A DNA stretch of 64,000 bases, taken from contig NZ_JACICA010000003.1 in the NCBI RefSeq assembly GCF_014195585.1, forward strand, positions 124,001 through 188,000, in the 5' to 3' direction. Origin of the DNA: Alloprevotella rava. GTDB lineage: Bacteria > Bacteroidota > Bacteroidia > Bacteroidales > Bacteroidaceae. The notes beneath the pieces were generated by a model. The model was not told where the DNA came from, did not search any database, and saw nothing but the letters and a program-made list of their open reading frames with translations. Position numbers and translations under genes: made by a program. This document shows, in pieces, positions 41,199-49,356 of this stretch. Position 1 is the first letter of the stretch; each line of letters starts with the position of its first letter.

Positions 41199-43547
41199 AT
41201 GAAAAAAATAGCTTTAGCCTTTTTTGCTGCCGCTTTGAGTGGTGCAGCGATGAGTCAGACAGTCGATTTGGCTTCCTATGTCAATCCGTTTATCGGTACG
41301 GGCGGACACGGCCATACTCACCCCGCAGCCGTCGTTCCGCATGGTATGATTCAGCCGGGGCCTGACACGCGGCATCATGGCTGGGATGCTTGTTCGGGCT
41401 ACTACTATGAAGACAAAACCATCAATGGCTTTTCCCAAACGCGCTTGAGTGGTACGGGTTGCGCCGACCTTGCTGATTTTCTGCTGATGCCTTTCACCGG
41501 CAAGGCCGACTTGGCTCATGTGGGCGAGAAAGGCGGAAAATATCGCTGTCCTTTTGCTTCTGAATTTAGCCATCAGGAGGAAATAGCAACGCCTGGCTAC
41601 TATTCCGTGTTTCTCCAACGTTACGGAATCAAAACTGAGATAACATCCACGGAGCGCACGGCTCTGTACCGCTTTACCTACCCCGAAGGGAAGAACGCAG
41701 GTATGATCCTCGACCTCGACTATAACAACCAGAATCAATATATGCTGGAGTTTGACTACGAGCAATTGGACGACCGCACGATGCGCGTATTCCACCGCTC
41801 GTTGGGTTGGGCCTATAATCAGCCTATCTTTGGCGTGTTTGAATTTTCGCAGCCTTTCACCTACGAAGTAGTACGCGACACGGTGCACGATGCTAACCGC
41901 GACTATCCTTGCTGCAAGTTGGTGCTCCATTTCAAGGAAGTACCGACCAATACGCAGCAGTTGTTCTGCCGCGTGGCTCTCTCTTATGTCGACAGTAACG
42001 GCGCGCTCAACAATCTGCGCTCTGAGCAGCCCGGTTGGGACTTCGAGGGAACGTGCGCTGCTGCACGTGCGCTCTGGAACGACGAATTGAGCAAAATACA
42101 GATCAATGATATGGCAGGCAATGCCGATTCTGTTCGCCAAATTTTCTATACGGCTCTTTATCACGCCCAATTAGAACCGATGCTCTTCAGTGATGTCGAC
42201 GGTCGCTATTTGGGTATGGATTTGAAAGTGCGTCAAGGATTGCAGGACGATCCGATGTACACGGTATTCTCCTTATGGGACACTCACCGCGCCTTGCATC
42301 CGCTCATCAGCATCATCGACCCCGCGCGCAATGAAGCCTACATCCGCAGCCTTATCCGCAAGGGCGACGAGCTGGGAATAGTGCCAAAGTGGGAGCTGGC
42401 AGGCAACGAGACGGCTTGCATGATTGGCTACCACTACGTGTCCCTCGTGGCCGATATGTACACAAAGGGCTACCACAATTTCAACCTTCAGCGCGCCTAC
42501 CGCCATGCGTTGCGCTGCGCCGAGTACGACACCACGGGCATCGCTTCCGTATTCCCGCGTTGGAAGATGGAGGAAATCGAACCTTCGGCCAAATACTATA
42601 AGAATACGCAAGCCTACATACCGTTCGACAAAGCCAGTGAGAGCGTGGCACGCGCCTTGGAATTTGCTTACAACGATTGGTGTATCAGTCAGCTCGCTGA
42701 GGCTGTGGGCGACACGGCCAATGCGCGCCGCTATCAGCAGTTCGGACAGGCTTATCGTCAATACTTCGATGCTAAAACAGGCTTCATGCGCGGTAAGGAC
42801 TCACAGGGAAATTGGCGCACACCATTCAATCCCGTGAGCAGTACGCACCGCATGGACGATTATACGGAGGGCACAGCGTGGCAGTGGACTTGGTTCGTGC
42901 CGCAGGACCCTGAAGGACTCGCCTCCCTCTTTGGCGGGCGCAAGAAGATGCTCCATAAGCTCGATTCGCTCTTTACGATGTCCAGCCAGATGATAGGCGA
43001 CAATGTCAGCCCAGATATTAGCGGCATGATTGGCCAGTATGCCCACGGCAACGAACCCGGACATGGCACTATATTCCTATATAATTATATGCGTGCACCT
43101 TGGCGCACCCAAGAACTCTGTGATAGTATCCTCTACGGCCTGTATTATGCCGGCCCGAACGGCCTAAGTGGCAACGAGGATTGCGGCCAGATGTCGGCCT
43201 GGTACCTACTCAACGCGATGGGCTTCTACCAGTTCTGCCCCGGCCGCCCAGTCTACACCATCAGTCGCCCCATCTTCGGCGAAGTTTCCATCTCTCTGCC
43301 CAATAATCGCAAGTTCACAGTGCGCACCATCGGCAACAGCCGTCAGAACAAATACATTCGCCGCGCGCGCCTCAATGGAGTTGTTCTCACGACGCCTTTC
43401 TTCACCCACCAGCAACTCATGGAGGGCGGCGTATTGGAAATAGAGATGAGCGCCACTCCCACTAAGTGGGGCACAGATGCCAAGCCCGTGAAACTCTATA
43501 TGCCAAAGCGGCCGATAAAGCCCATAAAGCCCGCTCGCATTCGTTGA
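41199..43547 (+). CDS. GH92 family alpha-mannosidase
   Basis: 782 residues from ATG 41199, opening with a signal peptide (1-20, 'AALSGAAMSQ'). Typical GH92 sequence: 'VNPFIGTGGHGHTHPAAVVP' (23-42) and 'GMIQPGPDTRHHGWDACSGY' directly after 'PH', 'FSQTRLSGTGCADLADFLLM', 'FSLWDTHRALHPL' and, near the C-terminus, 'NEDCGQMSAWYLLNAMGFY', whose Glu/Asp supply the calcium-linked catalytic acid and base. Such enzymes trim alpha-1,2/1,3-mannose from N-glycans in the periplasm. No Sus genes are next to it, so it is not in a standard polysaccharide utilisation locus. Confidence 0.94.
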   Translation: MKKIALAFFAAALSGAAMSQTVDLASYVNPFIGTGGHGHTHPAAVVPHGMIQPGPDTRHHGWDACSGYYYEDKTINGFSQTRLSGTGCADLADFLLMPFTGKADLAHVGEKGGKYRCPFASEFSHQEEIATPGYYSVFLQRYGIKTEITSTERTALYRFTYPEGKNAGMILDLDYNNQNQYMLEFDYEQLDDRTMRVFHRSLGWAYNQPIFGVFEFSQPFTYEVVRDTVHDANRDYPCCKLVLHFKEVPTNTQQLFCRVALSYVDSNGALNNLRSEQPGWDFEGTCAAARALWNDELSKIQINDMAGNADSVRQIFYTALYHAQLEPMLFSDVDGRYLGMDLKVRQGLQDDPMYTVFSLWDTHRALHPLISIIDPARNEAYIRSLIRKGDELGIVPKWELAGNETACMIGYHYVSLVADMYTKGYHNFNLQRAYRHALRCAEYDTTGIASVFPRWKMEEIEPSAKYYKNTQAYIPFDKASESVARALEFAYNDWCISQLAEAVGDTANARRYQQFGQAYRQYFDAKTGFMRGKDSQGNWRTPFNPVSSTHRMDDYTEGTAWQWTWFVPQDPEGLASLFGGRKKMLHKLDSLFTMSSQMIGDNVSPDISGMIGQYAHGNEPGHGTIFLYNYMRAPWRTQELCDSILYGLYYAGPNGLSGNEDCGQMSAWYLLNAMGFYQFCPGRPVYTISRPIFGEVSISLPNNRKFTVRTIGNSRQNKYIRRARLNGVVLTTPFFTHQQLMEGGVLEIEMSATPTKWGTDAKPVKLYMPKRPIKPIKPARIR

Positions 43548-43618
43548 GTTCTCGGAAGTGACGGATTTGTTTGGCTGGTTTGTTCAGTCCTGCAAATCAC
43601 CGCTTCCACCTTCTAAAA

Positions 43619-43647
43619 AATCCCTGCTCCAAATTGGAGTAGGGATT
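43619..43647. terminator. Bidirectional terminator
   Basis: AATCCCTGCTCC (43619-43630) with GGAGTAGGGATT (43636-43647), flanked by A-run and T-run, between convergent genes. Confidence 0.85.
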
Positions 43648-43722
43648 TTGTTGTTGTTTGGAAAATCTGAGTTCTTCTCCTCGTGAGAGAAGAGAAGGGG
43701 GACTTTCGATAGGATAGTGTTC

Positions 43723-44328
43723 TTACATTCCCACACTCTCCAACACCTGGTTTCCCAAGCGTTCTTGACCGATGCCTAAGTCCATAAATTTCATCAGGCT
43801 GCGCCAGGCAGCTTGCTTCACCATTGTGTTGTCCGCGCGGAGGTCGGTGGTGGTGTGGTCGAGGTATTCCAGCATATCTCGGCGATTGGGCACTTTCTTT
43901 TCGGTAAAGAGGCGGCCCAGCAGCTGGTAGCCCACATAGCGGAACATAGGGCGTTCGTCGGCCAGCCATACGAAGGCGCGTTCCGAAGCATAGGAAGTGC
44001 GTGAGAGTAGATAGAACACCAAATTGTCAGCCTCCTCGGGGAAGAGGATTTGTTCCACCCAAACATCCGCAAGGTCGGCAGGGAAATCCGCTACCGGCAT
44101 CAGCATGCCAGCCAGCAATCGACATTCGCGAATGTTCTCTTTCCACAGAGCCGCCGCCAGCTCGTAAGTCTTAGGCAGTTCATGGGAAAATTCTTCCAAA
44201 CGCGGTTTTTCTACGCCGAAGTTTACTTTATAGGTCAAGCCCTTGTTGCGCATGGCTTGCGAAACAGGGCCGTTCATCATCGAATGGAGTGCGCGCTTGA
44301 TTTGGCGCAATTGTTCTTGTAGTTCCAT
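43723..44328 (-). CDS. DNA alkylation repair (AlkD-like) protein
   Basis: 201 residues from ATG 44328; an upstream in-frame start would translate the palindromic repeat (copy E), which is not gene sequence. All-helical HEAT-like fold: 'VNFGVEKPRLEEFSHEL', 'ADVWVEQILFPEEADNLVF', 'RAFVWLADERPMFRYVGYQL'. AlkD homologues excise positively charged alkylated bases, but the catalytic Trp/Asp set is not certain here, so 'AlkD-like' is as far as I go. The ATG is only about 5 nt from the -7 box (44340-44333), so translation may be leaderless. Confidence 0.8.
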   Translation of the reverse strand: MELQEQLRQIKRALHSMMNGPVSQAMRNKGLTYKVNFGVEKPRLEEFSHELPKTYELAAALWKENIRECRLLAGMLMPVADFPADLADVWVEQILFPEEADNLVFYLLSRTSYASERAFVWLADERPMFRYVGYQLLGRLFTEKKVPNRRDMLEYLDHTTTDLRADNTMVKQAAWRSLMKFMDLGIGQERLGNQVLESVGM

Positions 44329-44332
44329 ACTG

Positions 44333-44340
44333 CAAAGATA
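44333..44340 (-). promoter_or_regulatory. -7 box of the AlkD-like gene
   Basis: Minus-strand TATCTTTG; with a start site about 5-7 nt downstream, the message would begin at or beside the ATG at 44328. Confidence 0.55.
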
Positions 44341-44406
44341 CGATGAAAAGCCGAAAGTGAGGAATTTTCTGTTTCTGCCCTTTTCTGTGCGATGAAGAAA
44401 GGCCGT

Positions 44407-44490
44407 AAATACAATAAGGGCGTCAGCTGGTAGCCTTATTGTGTCAGCTGACATCCTTATTGTATTTTCAAACGCAATAAGGATATTTTT
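44407..44490. repeat. Palindromic intergenic repeat, copy E
   Basis: AAATACAATAAGG at one end, CGCAATAAGGATATTT at the other; two cores, one as CAGCTGG. It lies just upstream of the AlkD-like promoter and 230 bp before the porin-imelysin operon. The 230-bp stretch after it (44491-44719) holds a possible Fur-like site (44695-44717) and no gene. Confidence 0.9.
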
Positions 44491-44719
44491 GGAGGTGATT
44501 ATAAAGAGGTGTTTCCTTATGCTGTGGCTTTGTGTAGACTCCGTTTTTGTGGAAGAATATCTGTATTTTCCAGCTTCTTAGTCTTTATTTACCTTTTTTA
44601 GGGCATTGGGTATGGTAAGGCGTTTTTGTTCTTTTGTACTGAAAATATAATGGTATTCGATACTCGCTCAAGTCTGGACGAGATTTCAATATACGATAAT
44701 AGTAATCAGACAATTATTT

Positions 44720-46015
44720 ATGATGAAGAACGAAAAGTTAAAACTCGTTTTAGGCGTCTTGGGTTTGAGTATGAGTATGACTATCTCGGCTCAAGTCAAT
44801 GCTGCCGATTCAGTGATGAATCATGTGAAGGGGAATCGCTTGAGTGTTGGCGGATACGGTGAAGTGGCTTATTCCCGCAACTTTTATAGTGACAATGTTT
44901 ATCGTTATGCCAATCCTGCGAAATACAAGAATGGCAAGAGTCACGGACGTTTCGATTTGCCTCACGTTGTAGTTTATTTGGGCTACGACTTCGGTAAAGG
45001 CTGGAGCATGGGTACAGAAATCGAGTTTGAACATGGCGGTACGGGTTCGGCTTACGAGCGCGAATACGAAGAAGGTGGCGAATGGGAAGTAGAGACCGAG
45101 AAAGGCGGCGAAGTGGAGCTGGAGCAGTTCTGGTTGCAGAAATCCTTCTCTCGTGCTTTCAACCTCCGCGCCGGACATATCGTAGTGCCCGTTGGCCTTA
45201 ACAACAGCCACCACGAACCGCTCAATTTCTTTACCGTCTATCGTCCAGAAGGCGAAAACACTATCCTGCCCTCCACATGGCACCAGACGGGAGTGAGCCT
45301 CTGGGGACACTTTCGCAACTTCAAATATGAAGTGCAGTTCCTCGAGGGACTTGACGCGATGCAGTTCGACCGTGATGGCTGGATTAAGAAAGGTCCTCAC
45401 AGCGCGTTCGAATTCTCTCCTGCCAGCAAATATGCTGTGGCAGCACGCCTCGACTGGTATGCGATGCCAGGTATGCGCTTAGGTGTGAGCGGCTACTATG
45501 GCCACTCCATCAATAATACGCTGATGAACGATGCCAATGAGAAACTCAAAGGCGCTGTTACGATAGGTAGCGTTGACTTTACGCTGAATAAATACAACTG
45601 GATTGTGCGCGCTCAGGCCACTTATGGACATCTCGCCGATGCCTATTTCGTGAAAACCCTCTCAGGACGTAGCACAAAGACTAGCCCTTACAGTTCTTCG
45701 GAAGTAGGTAAGAACGCTGTGGCCCTCGGTGTTGAAGCTGGCTACGACCTCTTCTCGCGCTTCGACAAACTGCGTGCTAACGAGAAAAAACTATATGTAT
45801 TCGGTCGTTACGACTACTATAACCCCTACATCCGCGACCATCGTCAAGCACCTTATCCCTATGAGGAAAGAAACAAGCTGACCTTTGGTTTCAACTACTA
45901 TCCGTTGCCGCAAATCGTTATCAAGGCCGACTACGGCGTGCGTATGTTCAAGTCGCCCTATAACAATGAGCCAAGCCTCAATTTCGGCGTTGCTTACGAG
46001 GGCTTCTTCCTCTAA
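44720..46015 (+). CDS. Outer-membrane porin-like protein of the imelysin operon
   Basis: 431 residues; signal peptide 1-24 ('LSMSMTISAQ'), then a barrel with alternating strands: 'RFDLPHVVVYLGYDFGKGWS', 'FNLRAGHIVVPVGLNNSHHE' and C-terminal 'SLNFGVAYEGFFL'. It resembles the OprO/P-like and copper/iron-linked porins of Bacteroidetes, but no substrate residues are visible. It heads the run porin-imelysin-dihaem oxidoreductase-CcsBA, 50 nt ahead of the imelysin gene, so an envelope transport role with them is likely. Confidence 0.78.
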   Translation: MMKNEKLKLVLGVLGLSMSMTISAQVNAADSVMNHVKGNRLSVGGYGEVAYSRNFYSDNVYRYANPAKYKNGKSHGRFDLPHVVVYLGYDFGKGWSMGTEIEFEHGGTGSAYEREYEEGGEWEVETEKGGEVELEQFWLQKSFSRAFNLRAGHIVVPVGLNNSHHEPLNFFTVYRPEGENTILPSTWHQTGVSLWGHFRNFKYEVQFLEGLDAMQFDRDGWIKKGPHSAFEFSPASKYAVAARLDWYAMPGMRLGVSGYYGHSINNTLMNDANEKLKGAVTIGSVDFTLNKYNWIVRAQATYGHLADAYFVKTLSGRSTKTSPYSSSEVGKNAVALGVEAGYDLFSRFDKLRANEKKLYVFGRYDYYNPYIRDHRQAPYPYEERNKLTFGFNYYPLPQIVIKADYGVRMFKSPYNNEPSLNFGVAYEGFFL

Positions 46016-46065
46016 TGAACGCGTGATATTCCAACAGACAAACAATTCTTTTATATAACACAACA

Positions 46066-47346
46066 ATGAAAAAGATTTTCATGTATGCTTTGCTGTTCGC
46101 AGCAGCTAGCGCAACCGTTCTCGGTTTCAATTCTTGCAGTAGCGATGATCCCGATCACACTCAGACGCTTACTGAGGAAGAAATGTATCTGCAAAAGGTG
46201 CTCGGTTCTTACGTGGACAACACGATCAATCCCACCTATGCCAGCATGGCTCGCAATGCAGAGACTTTCTATGAGCATATGAAAGCTCTCCGCGATGCAG
46301 TGGAGAAGGGTACGGCCACCCAAGCTATGGTGGACAAGGCTTGTGAGAGCTGGAAAGCTACGCGTGCCGACTATGAGAAGAGCGAAGCCTTCTTGCTCGG
46401 TGCTGCCAGCGACTACAACATCGACCCGCACATCGACACTTGGCCCCTTGACCTGACGGCTCTCCACAACCTCCTGTCAAGCCCCAACCTGCTGAAGAAC
46501 ATCACTACCTCTGATGACGAAGCCAACATCGAGTATGCCCACAACAACCTCAACCAGAACCTCCTCGGTTTCCACGCTGTAGAGTTCGTTATCTTCCGCG
46601 ACGGTGCGCCCCGTAAGGTGGCATCTTTCACCAGCGGTAATGACAACTTCAACGATGGCGTTGACTTCACGGACATCAGCGCACTCGATGAGCTGAAGTA
46701 TTCAGTGGCTGTTTCTGGCGACCTGAAGTATTCAATCTTCGAACTGGAAGTGTGCTGGGCTGGCGGTACGGAAGCTCACAAGAAAGCCCTCGAAGCACAG
46801 GAGAGAAAGACTACGATGCCTAGCTCTACTATCACTTATGGCGAAAACATGAAGAAAGCAGGCCAGCCAGGTAGTCTCTACACCTCTATCAAAGGTGCAG
46901 TGTCCGCCATCCTCAGTGGTGACCACGGCTGTGTAGGTATCATTGACGAGGTAGGTCAGACTAAGATGGGTAAACCCTATGGTCTCGGCACGAACGATGA
47001 GAACAAGGAATCCGACCCTAACTATATAGAGTCTCCTTTCTCCCACAACTCGCTGACCGACTTCTGGGACAACATCGAGAGTCTGAATAATGTATGGAAC
47101 GGCGGTTATGATGCCAGCAAGCGCAGCACTATGTCCTTCGCAAGCTACTTTAAGAAGTACAACCCCAAACTGGGCGCAAAGGTGCAGAAAGCTATCAACG
47201 ATGCACAGGCAAAGATCAAAGCTTGTCCCGCTCCGTTCGTGACCAACTACAAGAATGCTCAAGTGCTGGCAGCTATCAATGCTTGCGATGAGCTGACAAA
47301 GGCTATCCAAGAAGCTGACGAATTTATCCAGCAGAAGAAAAAGTAA
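46066..47346 (+). CDS. Imelysin-family lipoprotein
   Basis: 426 residues; lipobox ending at Cys24 ('GFNSC'). The family metal motif GxHxxE is present as G168-F-H170-A-V-E173 ('LLGFHAVEF'). Helical-bundle pattern with segments such as 'YASMARNAETFYEHMKALRD' and 'SKRSTMSFASYFKKYNPKLG'. Imelysin proteins (M75, IrpA/EfeO-related) bind or help take up iron; a peptidase role is doubtful. Lies between a porin gene and a di-haem oxidoreductase gene, a pairing that is known for DUF1111-type enzymes in proteobacteria. Confidence 0.9.
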   Translation: MKKIFMYALLFAAASATVLGFNSCSSDDPDHTQTLTEEEMYLQKVLGSYVDNTINPTYASMARNAETFYEHMKALRDAVEKGTATQAMVDKACESWKATRADYEKSEAFLLGAASDYNIDPHIDTWPLDLTALHNLLSSPNLLKNITTSDDEANIEYAHNNLNQNLLGFHAVEFVIFRDGAPRKVASFTSGNDNFNDGVDFTDISALDELKYSVAVSGDLKYSIFELEVCWAGGTEAHKKALEAQERKTTMPSSTITYGENMKKAGQPGSLYTSIKGAVSAILSGDHGCVGIIDEVGQTKMGKPYGLGTNDENKESDPNYIESPFSHNSLTDFWDNIESLNNVWNGGYDASKRSTMSFASYFKKYNPKLGAKVQKAINDAQAKIKACPAPFVTNYKNAQVLAAINACDELTKAIQEADEFIQQKKK

Positions 47347-47379
47347 ACGACAACGAATCATTTAACAACTGAAAGCAAA

Positions 47380-47409
47380 CACCCATCTACCCTAAACGGG
47401 GTAGGTGGG
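47380..47409 (+). other. Intercistronic hairpin
   Basis: CCCATCTACCC with GGGTAGGTGGG (11 bp, one G-U pair), loop 5-6 nt, no T-run, between the imelysin and di-haem genes. Probably slows or protects the message rather than ending it. Confidence 0.6.
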
Positions 47410-47433
47410 AGTTCGCGGCTAAAACAACATACA

Positions 47434-49161
47434 ATGAGAAATTTATCATCTTACTTGTTGATGGGTATCGCTGCATTGTCCGCTGCATCCTGTACGGACA
47501 ATACCGACACGCCTGTAGGACCTTCTTATCACAAGGATTCCCTCGCCGTGTTCTCACAAGCCGAATGGCTACCGGGAGGTGAGAAAGGAACCACCAGTAA
47601 TGAGCAAGGTTGCTATTCAAATCCCGCTCCCGCTGTTGAACTGGCAGGTTTGGATCTCACGTTTAAGAATGGCGAGAACTTCTTTGAGCACAACGCCAAC
47701 CTCTTTACGCGTCCGTTCTGGGGACTTGGTCCTGCTTGGGTTCGTACCGGTTGCGAATTTTGTCACCCTTCTTACGGTCACGGTAAGCGTCAAACAGAGT
47801 ACCGCGCTAACAAGATGGGCAACGGCTACTTGCTCGTGATTTATCACCCAACGGCAGGCGTCGACGGAAACGGCAAACCCTATGCTGCAAACTCTTACAT
47901 CACCGAAGTAACGGGTATGCCGCAAACTCAGGCTATGCACCCCTTCAAAGCACCTGTTGACGAGAAGGGTATCACTATTACGTGGAAGAATGCAACGGAT
48001 GAACACGGCAATAAGTTTCCCGATGGCGAAACTTACGAACTCTCTTATCCTGATGTGCAAATAGCCCAATCGGCCTTCAATACAAAACCGCTGCCTACTA
48101 ACTATGAGGTGCGCCTCGAGTCCACTATCGGTATGTACGGTACAGGCCTTATCGACGCCATCAGTCAGGACTCTATGCGCGTTCAGTACCAGCGCGAGGC
48201 TCGCTTCGCAAAGCTGAACCCCGGCATGTGGGATCACGCTACTAACGACTGGGCTACTACCGCTTGGTACAAACTGGCAGATGGTCAGAAGCGTATTAAG
48301 AAGTTTACCTACGGTATGACACGCGCCACATTGCTCGATGGCCCTGGTGGTAATGCAATATGGAACATCACCAATGTGACCCGTTCCGATCGTCACTACC
48401 TCTACACTACCGCTGCTTGGGCTAAGGCCATGAGCGAGGATGCCGATGTAATTGAAAGCATCAAGAAGGAAGGCGGTAGCTTCTCCTCTCTGCTTCATCC
48501 CTACTATGGCGACGGTTCAACAGACAGTATCAAGACGCTTGTCAACAAGCTCCTCGGACTGAACAGAAATACGCCTGAAATGCGCGCCGACTATGAGAAG
48601 TATATCGTTAATGCAGCACCTTGGAACGGTCGCGAAGAGATGACCGATGAGGACTTCTATGCTTTCGGTGTTTGGCACCGTGGTCTCGGTGTGCCCAAGG
48701 CACGTAATTTGGACAATCCCGAAGTGCAGCGTGGTAAGAAGCTCTTCTATCAGATGGGCTGTACGAACTGCCACCGCCCTTCTTGGACTATCAAGAAGGA
48801 CAACATCTGGATTGACAACGCCAGCAAGGCTTATATGGCTACACATCCTAACGCTAAGTTCCCCACTTACGATGATACGGTGATCTGGCCTTATACCGAC
48901 TTGGTTCAGCACAAGCTCCACATGGTCAACGATATTCGCGCTGGTTGGTGCCGTACTACTCCGCTCTGGGGGCGTGGTCTTTCCACGCAAGAAACGGGTG
49001 AAGGTTCACGCCTCCACGACTGTCGTGCTAAGAATGTTATAGAAGCCATCATGTGGCACGGATATAGCAAAGAAAGCGATGCTTACGCTGCTTCGCAGAA
49101 GTTCTATCGTTTGTCGAAGAGTGACCGCGAAGCCGTTGTAGCATTTATCAATGCTATCTAA
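47434..49161 (+). CDS. Di-haem c-type oxidoreductase (DHOR/DUF1111-like)
   Basis: 575 residues; signal peptide with possible lipobox 'LSAASC' (Cys20). Two CxxCH haem-attachment sites: C107-E-F-C110-H111 ('CEFCHPSYGHG') and C443-T-N-C446-H447 ('GCTNCHRP'). Order, length and 'LHDCRAKNVIEAIMWHGYS' near the end fit the di-haem oxidoreductase/putative peroxidase family, often next to imelysin genes. Located in the periplasm or on the outer membrane's inner face. It requires covalent haem, which the next gene (CcsBA) can provide. Confidence 0.9.
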   Translation: MRNLSSYLLMGIAALSAASCTDNTDTPVGPSYHKDSLAVFSQAEWLPGGEKGTTSNEQGCYSNPAPAVELAGLDLTFKNGENFFEHNANLFTRPFWGLGPAWVRTGCEFCHPSYGHGKRQTEYRANKMGNGYLLVIYHPTAGVDGNGKPYAANSYITEVTGMPQTQAMHPFKAPVDEKGITITWKNATDEHGNKFPDGETYELSYPDVQIAQSAFNTKPLPTNYEVRLESTIGMYGTGLIDAISQDSMRVQYQREARFAKLNPGMWDHATNDWATTAWYKLADGQKRIKKFTYGMTRATLLDGPGGNAIWNITNVTRSDRHYLYTTAAWAKAMSEDADVIESIKKEGGSFSSLLHPYYGDGSTDSIKTLVNKLLGLNRNTPEMRADYEKYIVNAAPWNGREEMTDEDFYAFGVWHRGLGVPKARNLDNPEVQRGKKLFYQMGCTNCHRPSWTIKKDNIWIDNASKAYMATHPNAKFPTYDDTVIWPYTDLVQHKLHMVNDIRAGWCRTTPLWGRGLSTQETGEGSRLHDCRAKNVIEAIMWHGYSKESDAYAASQKFYRLSKSDREAVVAFINAI

Positions 49162-49178
49162 TTTAGCTAACTCTTAAA

Positions 49179-49226
49179 AACTCCGAAACTCCTCTTCTCG
49201 TTTTGATGGGAGAGAGTTTCGGAGTT
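49179..49226 (+). other. Strong hairpin between di-haem and CcsBA genes
   Basis: AACTCCGAAACTC (49179-49191) pairs perfectly with GAGTTTCGGAGTT (49214-49226), 22-nt loop, C-rich rather than T-rich after it. It could be a weak terminator or attenuator that lowers ccsBA relative to the upstream genes. 130 bp of ordinary leader follow. Confidence 0.65.
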
Positions 49227-49356
49227 CTGCTGTCCTGACGATACGCTTCCTTAGCGTGCGCGTAGTGTTTCTGAATAAGCTGGAGGAAACAATTTTTTTG
49301 CTGTTGGCGCGTTAAGAGAGGACAGTGGAAACAATATCTAAATAACATAGCGCGAG

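Noticed and set aside
44341-44454. N-terminal extension of the AlkD-like protein (start at 44454)
   Set aside because: The extra residues translate repeat copy E, and a promoter lies at 44333-44340, downstream of that start.
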